DNA of 64,000 bases from Bacteroidetes bacterium HGW-Bacteroidetes-1 (GCA_002842755.1 PHDU01000008.1:1-64000); one strand, 5' to 3'. Positions 27,418-37,332 are shown, counted from the first letter of the stretch. Notes: generated by a model from the letters alone, not told the origin. Numbers and translations are program-made.

Positions 27418-28836
27418 TCAGATTTTACTCATGTCAATTTCAAAATGGTACTCTTTTTCAGGTGATCCGCAATGTAAAACACATTTCTCACATATTGACA
27501 GTTCACCACGCAAGCGTTTCTTTACCATATCATCAATACGTGTCTTCAATGCTTCGATGGAAATATGTTTGATAATATCAGCCGAAAATGCATAGAGCAA
27601 AAGCAAGCGCGCGTTTGCTTTACTGATTCCTCTTGATCGAAGATAAAACATTGCTTCCTGATCGAGTTGTCCGATGGTAGCACCATGACTACATTTTACA
27701 TCATCAGCATATATCTCAAGGAAAGGCATGGTGTGTATGGTAGCATGTGGCTTAAGCTGGATGTTATTGTTGTTTTGATAAGCGTTGGTTTTTTGTGCAT
27801 CCCGTGCAACATAAATATACCCATTGAAAACAGCAGAAGCCTCATCATCGAGTATGCCTTTAAAAAGCTCATTGCTTGTACAATGCGGTTGGTTATGCAA
27901 TATCCTTATCTGGTTATCAACATGTTGTTTTTTATCCATCAGATATAAACCAAATACATCAGCGTGTGCTCCATTTCCATCCAGGGCAACCTCAATATTG
28001 TTTCGAATCATGCCACAGTTAAAGGTCAGCGTATTTGTTTTAATAGTGCTGTTGGCTTCCTGTTTGATAAAAGTTGAGTTTATCAAACCTGACATATCAT
28101 TCAGATTCTGAAGCTTATAAAGTTCAAAATGAGCGTTTTCGCCAACAAAAATCTCCGTCACAGTATTCACAAGACTGGTTGAATGATTGATCGAATCATC
28201 ACAGTGCATCAGATTAAGCTGGCTGTTGCGTCCCAGAATTATCAGATTGCGGTTTTGAATGAAGACATTCTCATTCCTGTCGATAATTTTAATGATTTGT
28301 AATGTTTTTGAAAACGTAACGCCGTCTGGTACATAGATAAACACTCCATCCTGAACCATCGCAGTATTAAGACTCACAAAACTATTATTCATGCAGTGAG
28401 CAATTTCACCATAGTATTTATCGACCAGTTCGGGATAGGTTTTCATAGCTGTTCGCAAGCTGCCATAAACCACTCCCTCGGGAGAGGTATGCATACTGCC
28501 ATCGTCGCCTTGATACCAGCCATTGAGCAAAGAAATGATTTCAGTATCAAAATTATGCACTTCGCATCGAAAAAGTTCTTCAATATTATTGTTCGATAGC
28601 AATGGCTGAAGATCATGGATAAAACTTTGATCGAGTATTGATTCTACTTCGGTGAACCTCCAATTCTCCTGAGAGCTATCAGGGAAACCTTTTTCAACAA
28701 AATCCTTAATATGCTTTTCACGCAATGCACTCACTTTTGGTATATCGAAAGCAGAAATAAGTTCTTTGTTTTCCTTGAACTGATGAATAAGCAGTTCGTC
28801 TAGATCAAGAATCTGTTGTGTTAGGTGATCACTCAT
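27418..28836 (-). CDS. sufD: SufD, Fe-S scaffold subunit
   Basis: Partner of SufB and SufC in the SufBCD scaffold complex. The 472 residues are mostly a right-handed beta-helix (about 140-400). The C-terminal region carries the conserved CSHGATIGQLDQEAMFYLRS near residue 390, including the His implicated in cluster binding. It lies 31 bp after sufC and 8 bp before sufS. Confidence 0.93.
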   Translation of the reverse strand: MSDHLTQQILDLDELLIHQFKENKELISAFDIPKVSALREKHIKDFVEKGFPDSSQENWRFTEVESILDQSFIHDLQPLLSNNNIEELFRCEVHNFDTEIISLLNGWYQGDDGSMHTSPEGVVYGSLRTAMKTYPELVDKYYGEIAHCMNNSFVSLNTAMVQDGVFIYVPDGVTFSKTLQIIKIIDRNENVFIQNRNLIILGRNSQLNLMHCDDSINHSTSLVNTVTEIFVGENAHFELYKLQNLNDMSGLINSTFIKQEANSTIKTNTLTFNCGMIRNNIEVALDGNGAHADVFGLYLMDKKQHVDNQIRILHNQPHCTSNELFKGILDDEASAVFNGYIYVARDAQKTNAYQNNNNIQLKPHATIHTMPFLEIYADDVKCSHGATIGQLDQEAMFYLRSRGISKANARLLLLYAFSADIIKHISIEALKTRIDDMVKKRLRGELSICEKCVLHCGSPEKEYHFEIDMSKI

Positions 28837-28867
28837 TTTTCAATTTATTTAGATGGGTTAAACCAGC

Positions 28868-29623
28868 TTAAGCAAGGTGCTGCTCTTTGATCCACTCATA
28901 GCCTCTTTCCTCAAGTTCGAGGGCAAGGTTCTTACCTCCAGTTTTTACAATTTTTCCATCGAAAAGAACATGTACAAAGTCAGGAACAATATAATCAAGA
29001 AGCCTTTGATAATGGGTAATGATGACAAAAGCGTTTTCATCGGAACGTAACTGATTCACTCCTTTGGCCACTACTTTAAGGGCGTCAATATCCAATCCAG
29101 AGTCTGTTTCGTCAAGTATAGCAAGTGTTGGCTGAAGCATGGCCATCTGAAAGATTTCGTTTTTCTTTTTCTCCCCGCCAGAAAAGCCTTCGTTGACGGA
29201 TCTGTTTGCGAGTTTGGAATGGATTTCGACCAGATTTTTCTTTTCTTCCATCATTTTTAGAAACTCTCCGGCCGGAACAGGGGGCTTTCCATGGTATTCC
29301 CGTTGTGCATTAAGTGCAGTGCGCAAAAAGTTGGTCATACTTACACCTGGTATTTCAACAGGGTATTGAAAACTAAGAAAAATACCTTCATTGGCACGTT
29401 CTTCTGCTGAAAGTTCAATTATGTTTTTTCCTTTAAACCAAATCTCACCTTCTGTGACATCATATCCATCACGTCCGGTGATGGCAGCAGCCAGTGTGCT
29501 TTTACCGGTACCATTGGGCCCCATAATAGCATGAACTTCACCTTTATTAACTCCGAGGTTTAGTCCTCTGATAATCTCTTTCCCATCAATGGAAACGTGC
29601 AAATTTTTTATATTGAGTAACAT
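28868..29623 (-). CDS. sufC: SufC, ABC-type ATPase of the SUF complex
   Basis: Soluble ABC ATPase that drives conformational change in SufBCD. In 251 residues it shows Walker A GPNGTGKSTLAAAI (about 35-48), signature FSGGEKKKNEIFQM near 147, and Walker B AILDETDSGLDIDAL near 168. The ETDSGLD form is characteristic of SufC. It lies 103 bp after sufB. Confidence 0.96.
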   Translation of the reverse strand: MLLNIKNLHVSIDGKEIIRGLNLGVNKGEVHAIMGPNGTGKSTLAAAITGRDGYDVTEGEIWFKGKNIIELSAEERANEGIFLSFQYPVEIPGVSMTNFLRTALNAQREYHGKPPVPAGEFLKMMEEKKNLVEIHSKLANRSVNEGFSGGEKKKNEIFQMAMLQPTLAILDETDSGLDIDALKVVAKGVNQLRSDENAFVIITHYQRLLDYIVPDFVHVLFDGKIVKTGGKNLALELEERGYEWIKEQHLA

Positions 29624-29726
29624 AGCCTAAAGTTGTATTTTTGTTTAATCATTTATTTCTGTTCTGTTCGGGTCAAAATGCTGTGATTTCTATTGAATTC
29701 AAGGCCTACCCAACATTATCCACTCA

Positions 29727-31178
29727 CTAGCCAACACTTCCTTCCAGTGTGATTGACAAAAGTTTTTGTGCTTCAACTGCAAACTCCATAGGTAGTTTAT
29801 TGAGCACCTCTTTGGCATAACCGTTAACGATAAGACCAATCGCCTTTTCGGTATCGATACCACGCTGATTACAATAAAACAACTGGTCTTCAGAAATTTT
29901 TGAAGTAGTTGCTTCATGCTCAACGATGCTTGATTCATTTTTTGTTTCAATGTATGGAAATGTATGAGCACCACATTTGCTTCCGAGAAGTAATGAATCG
30001 CACTGAGAAAAATTACGTGAGTTGACGGCGCCAGAAAGGATTTTCACAAGTCCGCGATAACTGTTATTGCTTTGCCCTGCTGAGATACCTTTAGAGATGA
30101 TTGTGCTGCGTGTATTTTTTCCGATATGGATCATTTTTGAGCCAGTATCAGCTTGCTGGTGGTTGTTGGTAACAGCTACTGAATAAAACTCGCCAACGGA
30201 ATTATCTCCCATGAGTACACAGCTTGGGTATTTCCATGTTATTGCTGAACCTGTTTCAACCTGTGTCCAGGAAATTTTGGAACGTTTCCCTTTGCAAAGT
30301 CCTCTTTTTGTAACAAAATTATAGACGCCCCCTTTGCCTTCTTTGTTACCAGGATACCAGTTCTGAACTGTAGAATATTTTACTTCTGCATCGTCCATGG
30401 CTATAATTTCAACAATGGCAGCATGAAGTTGGTTTTCATCGCGCATTGGTGCTGTGCAACCTTCCATATAGCTCACATAGCTACCAGCCTCAGCAACAAT
30501 TAGTGTACGTTCAAATTGGCCTGTATTTGCTGCATTGATTCTAAAATATGTTGAGAGTTCGAGGGGGCAACGCACACCGTTGGGAATAAAACAGAACGAA
30601 CCATCGCTGAAAACTGCTGAATTAAGTGCAGCAAAGTAATTATCCGTGTAGGGAACAACACTTCCCATGTACTTTTTAACCAGCTCAGGATATTCACGCA
30701 CTGCCTCGCTAAAAGAGCAGAAAATAACGCCATGCTTTGAAAGCGTATCCTGAAAGGTTGTTTTTACTGAAACACTGTCGATTACTGCATCAACAGCAAC
30801 TCCTGAAAGGTGTTTTTGCTCTTCAAGAGAAATACCAAGCTTATTAAAAGTATCTATCAACTCAGGATCAACTTCATCCAAACTAGATAGTTCTTTTTTC
30901 CTTTTTGGCGCGGAATAGTAAATGATGTCCTGATAATCAATTTTAGGATATTGAATATGCGCCCATTCCGGTTCTTTCATCGTTATCCAATGACGAAATG
31001 CTTTAAGCCGAAATTCAAGCATCCACTCAGGTTCATCTTTTTTTGCTGAAATGAATCGAACAGTTTCTTCACTCAGACCACGAGGCGCCATATCGCTTTC
31101 GATATCAGTATAGAAACCGTATTTATATTCGTTTTGGGTAACTTGCTCGAGAATTGTATCGTTGTCGTTAACTTCCAT
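29727..31178 (-). CDS. sufB: SufB, Fe-S scaffold subunit
   Basis: Main scaffold of SUF cluster assembly. From the ATG at 31178 it has 483 residues (a TTG two codons earlier is not needed). Conserved stretches include [38 protein letters not shown] and [20 protein letters not shown], the last holding the cysteine near the cluster assembly site. It is first in the operon order sufB-C-D-S-E-T, behind a TATCTTTG box 39 bp upstream. Confidence 0.96.
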   Translation of the reverse strand: MEVNDNDTILEQVTQNEYKYGFYTDIESDMAPRGLSEETVRFISAKKDEPEWMLEFRLKAFRHWITMKEPEWAHIQYPKIDYQDIIYYSAPKRKKELSSLDEVDPELIDTFNKLGISLEEQKHLSGVAVDAVIDSVSVKTTFQDTLSKHGVIFCSFSEAVREYPELVKKYMGSVVPYTDNYFAALNSAVFSDGSFCFIPNGVRCPLELSTYFRINAANTGQFERTLIVAEAGSYVSYMEGCTAPMRDENQLHAAIVEIIAMDDAEVKYSTVQNWYPGNKEGKGGVYNFVTKRGLCKGKRSKISWTQVETGSAITWKYPSCVLMGDNSVGEFYSVAVTNNHQQADTGSKMIHIGKNTRSTIISKGISAGQSNNSYRGLVKILSGAVNSRNFSQCDSLLLGSKCGAHTFPYIETKNESSIVEHEATTSKISEDQLFYCNQRGIDTEKAIGLIVNGYAKEVLNKLPMEFAVEAQKLLSITLEGSVG

Positions 31179-31216
31179 GTTCAAAAGCTTATTTAGAATT
31201 TTTATAAATAAGTCTG

Positions 31217-31224
31217 CAAAGATA
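31217..31224 (-). promoter_or_regulatory. Promoter -7 box of the suf operon (TATCTTTG)
   Basis: On the minus strand TATCTTTG matches TAnnTTTG. Just upstream lies a short inverted repeat, TGTAG-N6-CTACA (31241-31256), covering about -26 to -41 and so placed where a repressor or activator could bind. No IscR- or Fur-like box is clear to me. Confidence 0.55.
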
Positions 31225-31362
31225 GCAATTTTCTACGATTTGTAGTTAAAGCTACATTGATTAAACCACAGTAATCTGGTTTTGTTCAGTCCTAAATTGG
31301 CATTTGAAATTTATATTTACTTTTCAGCTAAAACTAATGTTTCAGGATAAAAAACAGCTCAC

Positions 31363-32613
31363 CTATTGCGCTAATATTGAGGCGCTTTCAACCAATTTGT
31401 ACACTTTATCTCCGCGTCTCACAGCTTCTTTAACGAAAATGGAACAATTCTCACCTTTAATGGTTTTTTGAACCGGATTCAACTCCACTCTTATCTCTGA
31501 AAGAGTATCTTCATAAACGCCGGTTGTCGGCCCGATAATCAAAATTGTTTCACCCAAACCTAATGACTGTGTCTCCATTTTGATTTCAGCAACCTGCAGT
31601 TTATTAAAATAATTGTTAACCTTTCCAACATAAACTTTTTTTTGTGTTGCCTGAGAGCCGTATTGTTCAGTCCATTCACCGATTTTACTTCCAAGATAAT
31701 ACCCATCCCAAAATCCCCTGTTGTAAACGGATTTCAGTCTTTCATTCCATTGATCTGCCTTTTGGGCAGTAAAAAGCCCTTGCTGGACAGCTTCAACTGC
31801 TTCATGATAAACAGAAGTAACCACTTTCACATATTCTGCTGAACGACCGCGTCCTTCAATCTTAAGCACCTCAACGCCTGCATCCAGAATTCGATCAAGA
31901 AAATATATGGTATTTAAATCTTTTGGCGACATGATGTATTCATTTTCAATATCCATCTCTAACTGTTGATCGCGGTCTTTCACAGTATAGGCTCTTCGAC
32001 AGGGTTGCAGACAGGCGCCTCTGTTGGCTGAGGAATTAAGCATATCCAGACTCAGGTAACATTTACCAGAAACAGCCATGCATAAAGCTCCATGCACAAA
32101 TATCTCTATCCGGATCAGACTGCCCAAAGGTCCTATAATATTTTGTTCTTGAATCGCTTGTGTTAAAGCCGCCACCTGATGGATTGTCAACTCGCGGGCA
32201 GTAACCATTACATCTGCATATTTAGCATAATACTTTATAGCTTCAATGTTGGTGATATTGGCCTGCGTTGACATATGAACCTCAACTCCGGCTTTTGCAG
32301 CATATTGAATCACGGCCTGATCAGAAGCAATTACAGCAGTTATGCCATTGCATTTTACTGCATCAACCAATTGACGCATTTCATCAAGCTCCGAATCAAA
32401 AATGACTGTGTTGATCGTTACATAGCTTTTTACATTGTTCTGGTGACAAAAAGTGGCAATATCGGCTAAATCGTCCAAAGTGAAATTTTGTGACGATTTG
32501 GAACGCATGTTTAACTTTCCCACTCCGAAATAAACAGACCCTGCACCTGCCTGAATAGCCGCCGACAATGCTTCAAAGGAGCCAACCGGTGCCATGATTT
32601 CAATTTTTTTCAT
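31363..32613 (-). CDS. U32 family protein, probable tRNA hydroxylation enzyme (TrhP/YegQ-like)
   Basis: The 416-residue protein carries the U32 signature EIFVHGALCMAVSGKCYLSL near residue 165 and SANRGACLQPCRRAY near 195. It also has the cysteines used in this family to hold an Fe-S cluster. U32 proteins were once called collagenases, but TrhP/RlhA members hydroxylate tRNA or 23S rRNA. Length with a C-terminal beta domain (about residues 330-416) fits TrhP/YegQ better than RlhA, which is longer. It is a single gene downstream of the suf promoter region. Confidence 0.85.
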   Translation of the reverse strand: MKKIEIMAPVGSFEALSAAIQAGAGSVYFGVGKLNMRSKSSQNFTLDDLADIATFCHQNNVKSYVTINTVIFDSELDEMRQLVDAVKCNGITAVIASDQAVIQYAAKAGVEVHMSTQANITNIEAIKYYAKYADVMVTARELTIHQVAALTQAIQEQNIIGPLGSLIRIEIFVHGALCMAVSGKCYLSLDMLNSSANRGACLQPCRRAYTVKDRDQQLEMDIENEYIMSPKDLNTIYFLDRILDAGVEVLKIEGRGRSAEYVKVVTSVYHEAVEAVQQGLFTAQKADQWNERLKSVYNRGFWDGYYLGSKIGEWTEQYGSQATQKKVYVGKVNNYFNKLQVAEIKMETQSLGLGETILIIGPTTGVYEDTLSEIRVELNPVQKTIKGENCSIFVKEAVRRGDKVYKLVESASILAQ

Positions 32614-32689
32614 GCGGTAAAATTAGTAAGGAATTTATTGCAGATAAATTTTCAAGCAGAAAACAAAAGGAATGAAGTTTTTTTAACTT

Positions 32690-33235
32690 TCAATAAGCAT
32701 TCCAGCGAAGAATACTTACCAAAGACTTTCTTGCCTTTTTTCGCAAGGGGTAGCCATCAGGAGCATAACCAAGGGATACAATCAAACCGATGGTTTTGTC
32801 ATCAGGAATTTTCAATAGTGAAAGAATGTCCTTTTCATTGAACCATCCAATCATGCATGTTCCAAGGCCAAGCTCAGCAGCCTGAAGACAGAAATGCTCT
32901 GCCGCAATCCCAATATCGATTAAAGGGTATTCTTTTTTCTTTAATCTACCTCCCATTTCGGAGAGCAATGTTGGTTTTTCAAGCACCATTACAAGCAGCA
33001 CCGGCACCGAAGCAACAAAATTATTGAATGTCCCCAGAGGTCCGCGTGTCTCCTTTGCAATCAAGGACAACAATTGAGTGTCATCTACAACAATGAAGGT
33101 CCATGGTTGTGCATTACTTGCCGATGGGGCCAGGCGCGCAGCTTCGATACATTTCATTAACTTTTCCTTTTCAACAGGTTTTGCCGAATATTTTCTGACA
33201 CTTTGACGCTGCTGAATAAGCGCTTCGAAATTCAT
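32690..33235 (-). CDS. Nitroreductase family FMN protein
   Basis: A 181-residue FMN-dependent oxidoreductase. The N-terminus RQSVRKYSAKPVEKEKL carries the phosphate-binding Arg/Ser residues. APSASNAQPWTFIVV (about residues 36-50) and ELGLGTCMIGWFNEKDI (about 117-133) are family hallmarks. It overlaps the upstream lipoprotein gene by 4 bp (ATGA), so the two are co-translated. The physiological substrate is unknown. Confidence 0.9.
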   Translation of the reverse strand: MNFEALIQQRQSVRKYSAKPVEKEKLMKCIEAARLAPSASNAQPWTFIVVDDTQLLSLIAKETRGPLGTFNNFVASVPVLLVMVLEKPTLLSEMGGRLKKKEYPLIDIGIAAEHFCLQAAELGLGTCMIGWFNEKDILSLLKIPDDKTIGLIVSLGYAPDGYPLRKKARKSLVSILRWNAY

Positions 33236-33708
33236 GGTCTGATCTTTATAAAATGAAATTCTTTTGCCTTATTTCCTCTTATGTTTTCAATTCTTGCTGT
33301 CATGCTGCTATCATTTTCAAAATGATAAATAATTCTGTTTGGATAATCATGGACAGGATTCTCAAATACCCATTTTCTATTGGAGGCGGAAACGAGTTTG
33401 AATGCAATCTCTCTTCCGTAGTTTTGATCGGATATGTTGGCGTAATAATTTAAAGTATCTCGATAAAATACCAAACGCATTTTTTCACTTAGTACAGTAT
33501 CTCTACCATTTATGCTGAAACTTTTACCTTCGAGCGAAGAATCTGCTTTAAGTATCCATTGTTCGTAAAGCAGAATATTGCCATCAGTTTGCCAAAGTCC
33601 TTCAAACTGATTAAGTCTTAAAGACTGTTTCTTATTATCAGAAGTGCATGAAAACAAAAAGATAACGAGAAGAAGGTGGACAATTATTAATGTAAAAGAA
33701 TCTTTCAT
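33232..33708 (-). CDS. Small lipoprotein of unknown function
   Basis: A 158-residue lipoprotein with leader MKDSFTLIIVHLLLVIFLFS followed by Cys near residue 21. The rest is a single beta-rich domain (FEGLWQTDGNILLYEQWILK…HDYPNRIIYHFENDSSM) reminiscent of the lipocalin-like DUF6265 type. I am not certain of that assignment. It is translationally coupled to the nitroreductase gene. Confidence 0.7.
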   Translation of the reverse strand: MKDSFTLIIVHLLLVIFLFSCTSDNKKQSLRLNQFEGLWQTDGNILLYEQWILKADSSLEGKSFSINGRDTVLSEKMRLVFYRDTLNYYANISDQNYGREIAFKLVSASNRKWVFENPVHDYPNRIIYHFENDSSMTARIENIRGNKAKEFHFIKIRP

Positions 33709-33775
33709 CTGTTTTGCTTTAATTTTTCAACTTATCTATCATTTCTTAACTGATTATAATTTTTACTCAGATGAT

Positions 33776-34213
33776 TCAAACCAGCTCAACCAAATCACCT
33801 GATTTAATATTTCCTTCAGCGAGCACCCGACAGGTAACTCCTCCCCGCCAATCAGGGAAAAGAGCATTTTTTAATCCGTCGAATTGTTCATCCATACGAT
33901 AACAGGGATCTGTTTCGCCGGTAATTTCAAGAAGCACCTCGCCAATACGTATTTTTCTTCCTTTTGTGTCTTTAAGTTCTATCCCTGAAATTAAAAGGTT
34001 GGCTCTTCTGATCGTCCATGGCAGCTTTGCATCCAACTCCCTGCAGACCAAATTAAACGTTTCTTCTGAAAGAACTGTCACTTGTCTTTTACCGGGATTA
34101 CCTCTGATATCATTCTGTACACCACTGTTGAGACCTACATATGCTTCCTCACATGTGAAGATTGTACCATATTTTTCTTTCTTAAATCCAATGGCCTTAA
34201 GGACTCCTTTCAT
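33776..34213 (-). CDS. MOSC domain protein
   Basis: A 145-residue stand-alone MOSC domain (molybdenum cofactor sulfurase C-terminal type). Family segments are GNPGKRQVTVLSEE (about residues 38-51), RANLLISGIEL (about 68-78) and a conserved Cys in GGVTCRVLAEGNIKSGD near residue 127. MOSC proteins bind Mo cofactor or handle sulfur/N-hydroxylated compounds; this short form's role is unknown. It lies 20 bp downstream of pgi and probably shares its transcript. Confidence 0.85.
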   Translation of the reverse strand: MKGVLKAIGFKKEKYGTIFTCEEAYVGLNSGVQNDIRGNPGKRQVTVLSEETFNLVCRELDAKLPWTIRRANLLISGIELKDTKGRKIRIGEVLLEITGETDPCYRMDEQFDGLKNALFPDWRGGVTCRVLAEGNIKSGDLVELV

Positions 34214-34233
34214 AATTCTATTTGTTTATAACA

Positions 34234-35568
34234 CTATTCCAAAAGCGGTGGCTCTTGATTACACGCTTCTTTACCAAGCAATGAAAACACATTTCGTTTA
34301 TACGCATCCACACTGGGCTGATTAAAAGGATTGACGCCAAGAACATAGCTGCTGAGTGCGCAACTCATTTCAAAAAAATACATCAGCTGACCCATCGTAT
34401 CAGGATTTATTTCAGGTATTTCTATACTGATAATAGGCACATCACTACCTATGTGTGCAGTTTTGGTTCCAAATTCAATTTGGTGGTTTACATCAGAAAG
34501 TCTTTTTCCAGCCAAAAAATTAAGCTGATCATAATCGTTTTCAGTAAAAGGTACTTGCAGCGTCCGTTCGGGTTTTATAACCGAAATTACAGTTTCAAAT
34601 AGCTTACGTTCGCCCTCCTGAATGTATTGACCCATTGAATGAAGATCGGTAGTAAAGTTAGCTGAAACTGGAAAAATACCCTTAAGTTCCTTGCCTTCAC
34701 TTTCACTAAAAAGTTGTTTGTACCACTCCGTAAAATAAAATAAACGTGGATCGTAGCTCACCATCACCTCTATACTTTTACCAGAAGCAAGCAGAGCCTG
34801 ACGTGCAGCAGCATATAATGCCATCGGATTGCCATGTATCTTTCCAACGGCACGACTAAATACTTCCATTTTTCGGGCGCCTGCAACAAAAGCTTTGATA
34901 TCAATTCCGGCAACTGCGATCGGAAATAGTCCTGCAGGAGTGAGAACAGAATAGCGTCCTCCAACATCATCAGGAATAACATACGATTCATAACTTTCGT
35001 TATTGGCTACTTGCTTTAAAGCGTTTTCCCTTTGACCAGTAATGACAACAATGCGTTTTTGCGCTTCAAAATGTCCATATTTTTTCTCAATGTGCGCATT
35101 TAATACACGGAATGCTAAAGCAGGCTCTAAAGTTGTACCTGATTTAGATATCACAATAATTGAATATTCTTTTTTATCCAAAACATCACACATATCAGCA
35201 AGATAATCTTCACTGATGTTTTGTCCTGCAAAGAGTACAGCAGGTAAAGAGTCATCATTCAACAAATGAGAAAAATGATGTGTCATAGCTTCAATAACGG
35301 CACGTGATCCATGATAAGAGCCGCCGGCTCCAACCACCACAACTACTTCCGACTTACTGCGTAAAACTGCCGCATGTTCCTCGATCCGTATTAGCAAATC
35401 CGTGTTGGTGCCGGAAGGCAAATCAACCCATCCTAAAAAATCACTACCTACTCCTGTTTTGTTATGAATTTTACGGTAGGCACTTACAATCTGCTTGTCA
35501 TATGCAATAATCTGCTCCTTTGAAATGAAACTGTAAAGCTGATCCAAGGCAAGTTTTACTTGTATCAT
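34234..35568 (-). CDS. pgi: Glucose-6-phosphate isomerase
   Basis: Interconverts glucose 6-phosphate and fructose 6-phosphate. At 444 residues it belongs to the short Pgi group. The first SIS domain has VVGAGGSYHGSRAVIEAM (about 79-96) and VISKSGTTLEPALAFRVL. Signature 1 is DDVGGRYSVLTPAGL near residue 197. Signature 2, near the end, reads NPFNQPSVDAYK, with Asp where the classical pattern has Glu (VE). Its promoter box lies 82 bp upstream. Confidence 0.95.
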   Translation of the reverse strand: MIQVKLALDQLYSFISKEQIIAYDKQIVSAYRKIHNKTGVGSDFLGWVDLPSGTNTDLLIRIEEHAAVLRSKSEVVVVVGAGGSYHGSRAVIEAMTHHFSHLLNDDSLPAVLFAGQNISEDYLADMCDVLDKKEYSIIVISKSGTTLEPALAFRVLNAHIEKKYGHFEAQKRIVVITGQRENALKQVANNESYESYVIPDDVGGRYSVLTPAGLFPIAVAGIDIKAFVAGARKMEVFSRAVGKIHGNPMALYAAARQALLASGKSIEVMVSYDPRLFYFTEWYKQLFSESEGKELKGIFPVSANFTTDLHSMGQYIQEGERKLFETVISVIKPERTLQVPFTENDYDQLNFLAGKRLSDVNHQIEFGTKTAHIGSDVPIISIEIPEINPDTMGQLMYFFEMSCALSSYVLGVNPFNQPSVDAYKRNVFSLLGKEACNQEPPLLE

Positions 35569-35650
35569 AAAGTGAAATTGGTATCAATACTAATGGATGA
35601 TGAAAACAAAAATCATTCAATCATGCTGCAAAATAAAATATTTTCGGGCA

Positions 35651-35678
35651 CAAACTTAATAAAAAAGGGACTGACAAA
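35651..35678 (-). promoter_or_regulatory. Promoter of pgi
   Basis: On the minus strand TAAGTTTG (35651-35658) is an exact -7 box. TTTG (35675-35678) lies 16 bp upstream, inside the hairpin of the terminator described next. The short spacing makes the -33 element uncertain. Confidence 0.5.
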
Positions 35679-35690
35679 TGTGCCAGCCCC
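35659..35690 (-). terminator. Rho-independent terminator upstream of pgi
   Basis: On the minus strand GGGGCTGGCA (35681-35690) pairs with TGTCAGTCCC (35667-35676) around a 4-nt loop, ten pairs with two G-U wobbles, followed by six T. On the plus strand the same pairs would be A-C mismatches and no T run follows, so it works only on the minus strand. There is no protein gene upstream of it on that strand. Confidence 0.85.
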
Positions 35691-35783
35691 TTCGAACCAA
35701 AAACCAAAATTTATGAAAACCTTAAACGCACGTTAAATAGTACATAAATTTGCGGTCAACAAATATTTATAGATTGATAAGAA
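35660..35783 (-). ncRNA. Candidate small RNA ending at the pgi-upstream terminator
   Basis: A minus-strand TAATTTTG box (35790-35797) lies about 120 bp before a strong minus-strand terminator. Between them there is no open frame longer than seven codons. The simplest reading is a non-coding transcript of about 120-125 nt running from near 35783 to near 35660. I recognise no known RNA family (it does not look like SRP, 6S or tmRNA). The call is inferred from promoter plus terminator only. Confidence 0.4.
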
Positions 35784-35789
35784 CCTGTA

Positions 35790-35797
35790 CAAAATTA
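35790..35797 (-). promoter_or_regulatory. Promoter -7 box for the candidate small RNA (TAATTTTG)
   Basis: On the minus strand TAATTTTG matches TAnnTTTG exactly. No clear -33 TTTG is seen at the usual distance. Confidence 0.4.
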
Positions 35798-35883
35798 CAA
35801 CGATTAGCAGGCTTGCGCTGTTAAGGAAATATAACGCTTGTTAAGAATTGTTAATGTGCTGTAAGCCACGTAAATCAATCACA

Positions 35884-35891
35884 TACCTTTG
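35884..35891 (+). promoter_or_regulatory. Promoter -7 box of the histidine kinase operon (TACCTTTG)
   Basis: TACCTTTG matches TAnnTTTG exactly and ends only 4 bp before the GTG start at 35896. Transcription would begin at or next to the start codon, implying a leaderless or nearly leaderless mRNA. Confidence 0.5.
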
Positions 35892-35895
35892 CTCT

Positions 35896-37317
35896 GTGAA
35901 TAAAAAACTTATAATCGGAATCGTACTCGTTATGGCCATTGCATTGATAGGCATGATGACCATTCAGATTTACCTGATTGGGGATGCGGTTAAGGTTAAA
36001 GAGGCCACATTTGTTCGCGATGTTAATCAAGCGATGAACCATGTTGTGATGGTGATAGAAAAGGAAGAAATGCAGAGACAGTTTGAGCATCATATGAATC
36101 TTATCAATCGCAGAGCCAATTTGATATCAGTGTATGATTCGCTAAACCTAAGTATGCAGAAAGAATTGCAACAACCGATGAATCAGGAAGAATATGCTGC
36201 TTTTATGCGCCGCACCACACTTGCACAAGAGATGTTGCAGGAAATGATTTTTGGTTATAAGGAAGAATCGTCAGTAAGTAAACAAACCGAACCTATCAGA
36301 ATAGATTCAATGGTGAAATCAGAGTTGAAGCGATATGGCATCAACACCTATTTTGAACTCGGGATATACAGTCCGACAAGAAACGCTATGCTTTTTCAAA
36401 AATCTGGAAAATATCCACAACAACTGCTTGATGAAAGCTTTGCCTTCGATATGTACCCTACTATTGCACCTGTGCGTTTTGCTGACAAAATTTTGGTTTA
36501 TTTTCCCAATGAAAAACGCTTTCTCGTTCGTCAGCTTTCAGAATTGCTGTTTATTTCCGGAGCACTCATCCTAATTATTATAATGGGTTTTACGGCTACA
36601 ATTTTTGTTATTTTCCGTCAAAAGAAACTTTCTGAGATGAAAAACGACTTTGTGAATAATATGACCCATGAATTCAAAACCCCTATTTCGACTATTGGAC
36701 TGGCCTGTGAAGCTTTGCGTGATAATGACATTCAAAAATCTGAAGTGCTCTATTCAACGTACATCAGTATGATTGATGAAGAAAACAAGCGGCTTGGCTC
36801 AATGGCAGAACAGGTGCTTCAATCTGCTGTACTCGACAAAGGAGAACTGATTCTCAAAAAAGAAAAAGTGGATATTCACGAAATCATTCGTGAAGCTATG
36901 GCAAGTAAAATGCTTCAGGCCAAAAGCAGAAACGGACACATCTTTTCTGAACTAAAGGCTGAAGATCATCATGTTTTGGGCGATCCGGTCCACCTTACCA
37001 ATGTTGTTCTAAACCTGATCGACAACGCACTCAAATATACTGAGGATGTTCCGCAAATTATTGTAAGAAGCCGTAATATTCCCAATGCAATTGAGTTTAG
37101 TGTTCAAGACAATGGTATTGGTATTGGTAAATCGAATCAAAAACGTATATTTGAAAAATTATACCGCGTACCTACCGGTAATGTGCACAACGTGAAAGGT
37201 TTTGGCCTTGGACTCAGTTACGTAAAAGCCGTTGTCGAAAAACAAGGGGGTATGATTGGTGTTAGCAGTGAAATAAAAAAAGGATCAACATTTTATATCC
37301 GTTTACCATTAACCTAA
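35896..37317 (+). CDS. Sensor histidine kinase
   Basis: A membrane sensor kinase of 473 residues from the GTG at 35896. The frame runs on upstream, but VNKKLIIGIVLVMAIALIG starts cleanly at the first membrane segment. TM1 is at about 5-25 and TM2 at about 216-238, enclosing a periplasmic domain of about 190 residues with no recognised fold. The phospho-accepting His258 is in NNMTHEFKTPISTI. The ATPase domain shows NLIDNALKYTE (N box), DNGIGIG (G1) and GFGLGLSYVKAVV (G2). It pairs with the response regulator 15 bp downstream. The signal is unknown. Confidence 0.93.
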   Translation: MNKKLIIGIVLVMAIALIGMMTIQIYLIGDAVKVKEATFVRDVNQAMNHVVMVIEKEEMQRQFEHHMNLINRRANLISVYDSLNLSMQKELQQPMNQEEYAAFMRRTTLAQEMLQEMIFGYKEESSVSKQTEPIRIDSMVKSELKRYGINTYFELGIYSPTRNAMLFQKSGKYPQQLLDESFAFDMYPTIAPVRFADKILVYFPNEKRFLVRQLSELLFISGALILIIIMGFTATIFVIFRQKKLSEMKNDFVNNMTHEFKTPISTIGLACEALRDNDIQKSEVLYSTYISMIDEENKRLGSMAEQVLQSAVLDKGELILKKEKVDIHEIIREAMASKMLQAKSRNGHIFSELKAEDHHVLGDPVHLTNVVLNLIDNALKYTEDVPQIIVRSRNIPNAIEFSVQDNGIGIGKSNQKRIFEKLYRVPTGNVHNVKGFGLGLSYVKAVVEKQGGMIGVSSEIKKGSTFYIRLPLT

Positions 37318-37332
37318 AGCTTAAAAACCTAT

